Below are positions 5,684 through 10,138 of a stretch of 10,138 nucleotides of DNA, piece after piece. Numbering within the stretch: position 1 is the stretch's first letter; every line of letters starts with the position of its first letter. The notes beneath the pieces were generated by a model. That model was not told where the DNA came from. It was given only the letters and a program-made list of their open reading frames with translations, and did no database searches. Location: assembly GCA_905236955.1 (NCBI GenBank), contig CAJOQW010000133.1:1-10138 (forward strand). The letters are read 5' to 3'. Made by a program: the position numbers and the translations under genes. The DNA comes from an uncultured Bacteroidales bacterium (GTDB lineage Bacteria > Bacteroidota > Bacteroidia > Bacteroidales > UBA932).

Positions 5684-8305
5684 ATGAAGACAAGACGCCG
5701 TATTTTCACCTCCATAGCAGCACTTTTCATAGGCACTGCGGCCTTCGCCGTCCTCAATGAACGCAACCTGGGCCAGACCCTTGCGGTACTGCGCAACGAA
5801 TTGGGCAGCCAGAACGCCAGGATGGAAAGGTCGAGGAGCCGTGTCCGCTCCAGCGGAGACTCCCAGCACGGGCAGATGGTCGGTCTGATAGAACGCACCA
5901 ACGAACTCGGGCTTATGCTCTACTCCCAGAACCAGGACTTCACCTTCGACGTCACCTATGCCCTGCGCGCAGCCACCAGGGAGTACGAGAACTTCAGCAA
6001 GAAAGCCTTGCCTTTCAAGGAAATAATCGACCGGCTCGACATAGAGATAGACCGCTACACCAGACTCATCGAGGCCCTCAGGAGGATACCGCCCGCACTG
6101 GAAGCGGTTCCCGAACTTCCGGACACCCTGGCCATGATGGCGGACACCGCCGGAGTACTTGAAGCCAGGATGCCTAAGCGCCCTGCAGTCGGTCCCGGCG
6201 GCACCGTGCTCCGCCTGCCTCCCCCGGGCAGCCCGGGCGGCACGATGATGCTCGACTCCCTCCAGCAGGCGGACCGCGACTCCTGCCTGCTGTATGCATC
6301 CAACCTGCTGGCCATGTACCAGGGCATGAAAATCCGCATCGTCAGGGACAGCACCCATTACAACGAGACGGCACTCCGCCTGAAGGAGGCGAACGATTAC
6401 GCCCAGAGCCGCTATCGCGACCTGCAGAAGAACATCTTCCTGGACGGGCAGGACAGTTACCTGACCATCCTGAAAAGTCCCGTCCGATACACCGAAAGGG
6501 CTGTTGAAGAGGCGCGGGGCAAATACGACACCACCTTCGGCGGTTACTCCTCAGGCACCAAGAGCGACTGGCGCGGCCCGATAGTGACATGGTTCATCAT
6601 CTATGTCCTCCTGTACCTGCTTCTCGCCTCGGCGGTGAGCGGTCTCATCGTGGCCATACTCAGCCGCAAGTCCGACAAGTTCAAGACCGAAGGATACAAA
6701 CAGCGCAAACCGGTGATAGTCCTTCTCATAGGAGCTGTCATATTCACCCTCACCGTCATTATAGGCGGGCAGTTCGTACATCAGAATTTCTTCAGCGAGG
6801 CCAGCAAACTGCTGCTGGTATTCTCGGCCCTGCTCATAGCCATCCTCGCATCGCTCCTGATACACATGGACGCCGTCAAGGTGCGCGGCGGGATAAAGCT
6901 ATATCTGCCTATCATACTCCTCGGGCTCATAGTTATAACCTTCCGTATCATATTCATCCCCAACAGGCTGGTAAACCTCATACTTGCGCCCATACTCCTG
7001 CTGTTCATCATATGGCAGGCCGCGCTGGTCAAAAAACAGCGCAAGAATGTGAAAGTCAATGATATAGCATACTCGAGCACTACCCTCTTCATCATGGCGG
7101 CCGCCTTCATCATGTCCCTGCTCGGATATGTGCTGATGAGCATCCAGCTGCTAATATGGTGGCTGTTCCAGCTCACGGCGCTCTGCGCTCTCACGGCCAT
7201 TCACGACATCATGGACCGTTATGAAGAGCGGTATATCATAAAGAAGCTCCAGGAAGACGGGCGGCATTTCACGAAAACGGACCTCAAGAAAGGCGAATTC
7301 ATCAGCAATACCTGGCTGTTCGATTTCATCAAGATGGCCCTCGTCCCCGCCCTCACAGTAGTCTCCATCCCCCTGTGCATCATCTGGGCTGCCGGCGTCT
7401 TCGACCTGACTTCGTTGTTCAAGAACATACTTACCACCGTCTTCTTCAGCATTCCGGACAGCAACGGGAACGTGATGCTGAAACTCTCAGCGGACCGCAT
7501 CCTCACAGTGCTGGCCCTGTATTATTTCTTCAGGTATTTCGCATACGCAGGCAGGGCTTTCTACAAGAAGTTCCGCATTTCCAAGTACAAGAAGGACAAC
7601 AAGGTGGACTATGTGAAGGACAACGAAGTCAACCTCACCCTCGCCAACAACGTCATCGGCATCATCGTCTGGGCGGCATACATCATCTTGTTCGTCATGG
7701 TGTTCAGGATCCCGCTCGGTTCCATCTCGGTGATTTTCGCCGGTCTGGCCGCCGGCCTCGGCCTCGCCCTCAAGGACGTGCTGAACAATTTCATCTATGG
7801 CATGCAGCTGATGAGCGGACGCCTTCGTGTAGGCGACAAGATTGAATGCGACGGCATCCGGGGCAAGGTGAACAACATGACCTACCAGAGCACATCCATC
7901 GAGGCCGAGGACGGGTCCATCATCGCATTCACCAATACCGCCCTGTTCAACAAGAACTTCAAGAACCTCACCCGCAATTCTCCGTATGAATACTCCCCGA
8001 TAATCGTAGGGGTGGCGTACGGGACCGACGTGGAAAAAGCCCGTACCGTCCTTCTTAAGGCCCTCGAGGAGTGCCAGGGCAGGGACAAGTACGGCAATTG
8101 GCTCATTGAGCCCAAGTATGGCATCCAGATATTCATCGACAGTTTCGCCGACAGCAGCATCAACCTCAAGATCAAGCAGTTCATAGTCGTGGAAAAGCGC
8201 TACTGGGTAATGGGCAAGGAGATGGACATCATCTACCGGACCCTCGCCGGGAACGGTATCCAGATACCCTTCCCGCAGAGAGACGTCCATATAATACAAG
8301 AGTAA
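5684..8305 (+). CDS. Large MscS-family mechanosensitive ion channel
   Basis: This 873-residue inner-membrane protein ends in an MscS channel domain. An N-terminal signal or anchor (basic TRRRI, then hydrophobic residues 8-23) leads into a probably periplasmic, charged helical region (25-295) that includes a Pro/Gly-rich linker at about 166-187. Then come roughly ten hydrophobic segments (about 298-325, 343-362, 375-394, 405-424, 428-447, 464-504, 548-575, 602-622, 653-675). The pore helix, about 678-706, has the small-residue pattern IFAGLAAGLGLALKDVLNNF; the beta domain follows with GDKIECDGIRGKVNNMTYQS (717-736) and FTNTALFNKNFKN (749-761), then the cytoplasmic alpha/beta domain to the end. 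Such channels release solutes on hypo-osmotic shock. The length and the periplasmic domain resemble the large MscK/YbdG-like group more than short MscS, but the N-terminal part matches nothing I can name. The ATG at 5684 is preceded by a near-perfect -7 element. Confidence 0.93.
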   Translation: MKTRRRIFTSIAALFIGTAAFAVLNERNLGQTLAVLRNELGSQNARMERSRSRVRSSGDSQHGQMVGLIERTNELGLMLYSQNQDFTFDVTYALRAATREYENFSKKALPFKEIIDRLDIEIDRYTRLIEALRRIPPALEAVPELPDTLAMMADTAGVLEARMPKRPAVGPGGTVLRLPPPGSPGGTMMLDSLQQADRDSCLLYASNLLAMYQGMKIRIVRDSTHYNETALRLKEANDYAQSRYRDLQKNIFLDGQDSYLTILKSPVRYTERAVEEARGKYDTTFGGYSSGTKSDWRGPIVTWFIIYVLLYLLLASAVSGLIVAILSRKSDKFKTEGYKQRKPVIVLLIGAVIFTLTVIIGGQFVHQNFFSEASKLLLVFSALLIAILASLLIHMDAVKVRGGIKLYLPIILLGLIVITFRIIFIPNRLVNLILAPILLLFIIWQAALVKKQRKNVKVNDIAYSSTTLFIMAAAFIMSLLGYVLMSIQLLIWWLFQLTALCALTAIHDIMDRYEERYIIKKLQEDGRHFTKTDLKKGEFISNTWLFDFIKMALVPALTVVSIPLCIIWAAGVFDLTSLFKNILTTVFFSIPDSNGNVMLKLSADRILTVLALYYFFRYFAYAGRAFYKKFRISKYKKDNKVDYVKDNEVNLTLANNVIGIIVWAAYIILFVMVFRIPLGSISVIFAGLAAGLGLALKDVLNNFIYGMQLMSGRLRVGDKIECDGIRGKVNNMTYQSTSIEAEDGSIIAFTNTALFNKNFKNLTRNSPYEYSPIIVGVAYGTDVEKARTVLLKALEECQGRDKYGNWLIEPKYGIQIFIDSFADSSINLKIKQFIVVEKRYWVMGKEMDIIYRTLAGNGIQIPFPQRDVHIIQE

Positions 8306-8308
8306 GGC

Positions 8309-9685
8309 TTGGCTTCCGGCAAAGACATATTGCTCGACAAGATACGCAGCGGTTCCCCTATGAGCATGAAGGAGCAGCTGCGGCTCTCCTGGATGCTGGG
8401 ACTGCCGGCCATACTGGCCCAGCTCTCAAGCATCCTGATGCAGTATATCGACGCTTCAATGGTGGGTCACCTCGGAGCCGCCCAGGCGGCGGCCATAGGC
8501 CTGGTGAGCACCAGCACATGGCTGATCGGAGGGATGTGCATGGGGGCCGCGTCGGGTTTCACCGTCCAGATCGCCCAGCTGATCGGGGCCAAGGATTACC
8601 ACAGGGCCCGTCAGGTGATGCGCAAAGGGCTGGTCAGCGTTTTGTTCTTCTCGATCCTGCTGGGACTCGCGGGCGTCTCCATCAGCGGCAAGGTCCCAGG
8701 CTGGCTGGGCGCCGAGCCGGCCATAGTCACGGACGCATCTTCCTATTTCTTCGTGTACTGTGCGGCGATCCCGCTGATGCAGATAGGATGGATGGCTTCA
8801 GCATGCCTTTCGGCCAGCGGCAACATGAAGGTGTCCAGCATGATATATGTCATAATGTGCATACTGGACGTGGTCTTCAACTACGTTTTCATATACGTGC
8901 TGCACATGGGGGTGACAGGCGCCGCGCTCGGCACCGCGGCGTCGGAGGCGGTGACGATGGTCATAGCACTCTGGTATCTCTTCTCCCGCTCCCCCGAGCT
9001 GAACATATCGCAGGACAGGCACGGGGACTGGAGGCCCGACGGAGGCACGCTCAGGAAAGCCCTGGGAATCAGCGGACCGCTGTGGCTTCAAAACGTGTTC
9101 ATGCGCGGGGCTTATGTGATGGGTACGTTGATAGTGGCCCCGCTGGGCACCATAGCCATCGCCGCCAATTCATTCGCCGTGATAGCCGAGAGTTTCTGCT
9201 ATATGCCAGGATATGGGCTCGAAGACGCCGTCACAGCCCTGGTAGGACAGAGCATCGGGGCTAAAAGGCGCGACTTGGCAAAACGGTTCGCATGGATAAA
9301 CATCAGCATGGCTGCCCTCATCATGGCCTTCCTGGGGGTGTTGATGTTCATATTCGCCCCGCAGATGATGGGGCTGCTCACCAATGACGCGGACGTGATT
9401 GCCCTGGGAGCCAAGGTTCTCAGGATAGAGGCGTTCGCCGAGTTCTTCTACGGCGTGTCCATAGTCGGCTACGGTGCATGCGTGGGCGCCGGCGACACTA
9501 TGGTGCCGACGATAATGAATTTTGCGAGCATGTGGCTGGTACGCATAGGCCTGGCCTTCATACTCACACCGAAATACGGCCTTACCGGCTACTGGATAGC
9601 CATGTGCATAGAACTCAACGTCCGCGGGATAATCTTCGCGCTGCGCGTCAAGGGTGACAGTTGGATGAAAAAAGTACTTGTTTGA
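8309..9685 (+). CDS. MATE-family multidrug or metabolite exporter
   Basis: The 458-residue membrane protein fits the multi-antimicrobial extrusion (MATE, NorM-like) family, cation-coupled exporters of about 450 residues with twelve membrane helices. The first helix carries QLSSILMQYIDASMVGHLG (38-56), the family's typical helix 1 motif, and about twelve hydrophobic segments follow with an internal repeat (second half from about residue 240, with GYGLEDAVTALVGQSIGAKR). The proposed start is TTG 8309, because the preceding in-frame codons are GGC and the channel's TAA (8303-8305) and no ATG occurs before 8360. Residues encoded between (KDILLDKIRSGSPMSMKEQ) resemble the usual N-terminus of relatives, so the ATG at 8360 would cut off conserved sequence. 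It starts 3 bp after the channel gene and ends 1 bp before the next, so the three are probably co-transcribed. The substrate cannot be told. Confidence 0.9.
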   Translation: MASGKDILLDKIRSGSPMSMKEQLRLSWMLGLPAILAQLSSILMQYIDASMVGHLGAAQAAAIGLVSTSTWLIGGMCMGAASGFTVQIAQLIGAKDYHRARQVMRKGLVSVLFFSILLGLAGVSISGKVPGWLGAEPAIVTDASSYFFVYCAAIPLMQIGWMASACLSASGNMKVSSMIYVIMCILDVVFNYVFIYVLHMGVTGAALGTAASEAVTMVIALWYLFSRSPELNISQDRHGDWRPDGGTLRKALGISGPLWLQNVFMRGAYVMGTLIVAPLGTIAIAANSFAVIAESFCYMPGYGLEDAVTALVGQSIGAKRRDLAKRFAWINISMAALIMAFLGVLMFIFAPQMMGLLTNDADVIALGAKVLRIEAFAEFFYGVSIVGYGACVGAGDTMVPTIMNFASMWLVRIGLAFILTPKYGLTGYWIAMCIELNVRGIIFALRVKGDSWMKKVLV

Positions 9686-9686
9686 G

Positions 9687-10138
9687 ATGAAATACGATTT
9701 TACTACCGAAGGTGCCCCGAGGGGCACGAATTCAGTGAAGTGGGACAAGAATCCCGGCGTGCTTCCGATGTGGGTCGCCGAAATGGACTTCCCCGTGGCC
9801 CCTTTCATAGTGGATGCGGTGCGAAGGAGGGTGGATGCCGGAGTGTTCGGATACACCCTGGTGCCCGATTCTTATTACGACTGCGTAATCCGCTGGTTCT
9901 CTTCCCGTTACGGCTGGAATACAGAACGCCGCGAAATCACCCCCATATCTGGCATCGTACCGGCGACTTCCATAGCGGTTAAGGCTCTCACAGAGCCGGG
10001 GGACAAGGTGGTATTCTTCACTCCTGCCTACAACTGTTTCTTCCACAACATCACCAATCCCGGCGCGGTGGAGAATGCTTCGCAACTGGTCTGGTGCGGA
10101 GAATCCCGCAGGTACGAGGTGGACTGGGCCGACTTCGA
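9687..10138 (+). CDS. PatB/MalY-type PLP C-S lyase or aminotransferase, 3' end outside window
   Basis: The first 150 residues of a fold-type I PLP enzyme are visible. The N-terminus RGTNSVKWDKNPGVLPMWVA followed by EMDFPVAPFI is the hallmark of the MalY/PatB group (cystathionine beta-lyase-like). Further family features are GVFGYTLVPDSYYDCVIRWF (51-70), PISGIVPATSIAVKAL (88-103) and TPAYNCFFHNITNPG (113-127), the region that stacks on the cofactor. The PLP-binding lysine is expected near residue 230 and lies beyond the edge. These enzymes split cystathionine or cysteine to pyruvate, ammonia and a thiol; some act mainly as aminotransferases. Its ATG is 1 bp after the MATE stop (9683-9685), indicating co-translation with the exporter. 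Substrate is not determinable here. Confidence 0.9.
   Translation, partial: MKYDFTTEGAPRGTNSVKWDKNPGVLPMWVAEMDFPVAPFIVDAVRRRVDAGVFGYTLVPDSYYDCVIRWFSSRYGWNTERREITPISGIVPATSIAVKALTEPGDKVVFFTPAYNCFFHNITNPGAVENASQLVWCGESRRYEVDWADF

Noticed and set aside
6208..6240. GC-rich tract suggesting a hairpin in the channel gene
   Set aside because: It encodes the Pro/Gly-rich linker of the protein in frame, which explains the composition.
5630..6358. 242-residue minus-strand frame at the start of the channel gene
   Set aside because: It overlaps the promoter and the signal-anchor region of a confident gene and carries no motif.
7487..8299. 270-residue minus-strand frame opposite the MscS domain
   Set aside because: It mirrors the conserved channel domain; composition is rich in D, E, V and H as expected from reverse-complemented GC-rich coding sequence.
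1..10138. Defence system, CRISPR array, phage or transposon genes
   Set aside because: All strongly supported genes are metabolic or transport functions; I found no repeat array, transposase, integrase, nuclease or toxin-antitoxin motif.

Overview
The window looks like chromosomal DNA from a fairly GC-rich member of the Bacteroidota, most likely Bacteroidales. The evidence is a VorB-type oxoacid oxidoreductase of the kind common there, a promoter -7 element TATCTTTG that fits the Bacteroidota consensus TAnnTTTG, AT-rich start regions mostly without Shine-Dalgarno motifs, and a strictly anaerobic ferredoxin-linked metabolism. The genus cannot be told from sequence alone. Most of the window is dense, ordinary coding sequence.

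Left edge (1-473): a short piece of an unrecognised minus-strand reading frame abuts a plus-strand fragment of a C69-family dipeptidase. The fragment lacks both its N-terminal catalytic part and its C-terminal tail. This is either gene decay or rearrangement, or a misassembled contig end.

Minus strand (5536 down to 457): seven tightly packed genes that read as one operon, in transcription order: butyrate kinase family (buk), branched-chain aminotransferase (ilvE), a 60-residue TPR-like protein, a 2[4Fe-4S] ferredoxin subunit, and the alpha, beta and gamma subunits of a 2-oxoacid:ferredoxin oxidoreductase of the Vor type. Read as a pathway, the aminotransferase makes branched 2-oxoacids from Val/Leu/Ile, Vor decarboxylates them to branched acyl-CoA while reducing ferredoxin, and the kinase makes ATP from the acyl phosphate, releasing isobutyrate, isovalerate or 2-methylbutyrate. 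The acyl-CoA to acyl-phosphate step (phosphotransbutyrylase, ptb) is not encoded here.

Centre (5537-5683): a 147-bp AT-rich divergent promoter region with a 6-bp inverted repeat and a very start-proximal promoter for the rightward genes.

Plus strand (5684-10138): a second, co-directional set: a large 873-residue MscS-family mechanosensitive channel, a MATE-family exporter that starts (TTG) 3 bp after the channel's stop codon in the same frame, and a PatB/MalY-type PLP C-S lyase or aminotransferase that starts 1 bp after the exporter and runs off the window. I see no tRNA, rRNA, CRISPR array, insertion sequence, phage gene or clearly novel system. The most interesting points are the operon logic, the truncated dipeptidase, the small TPR protein and the leaderless-type promoter.
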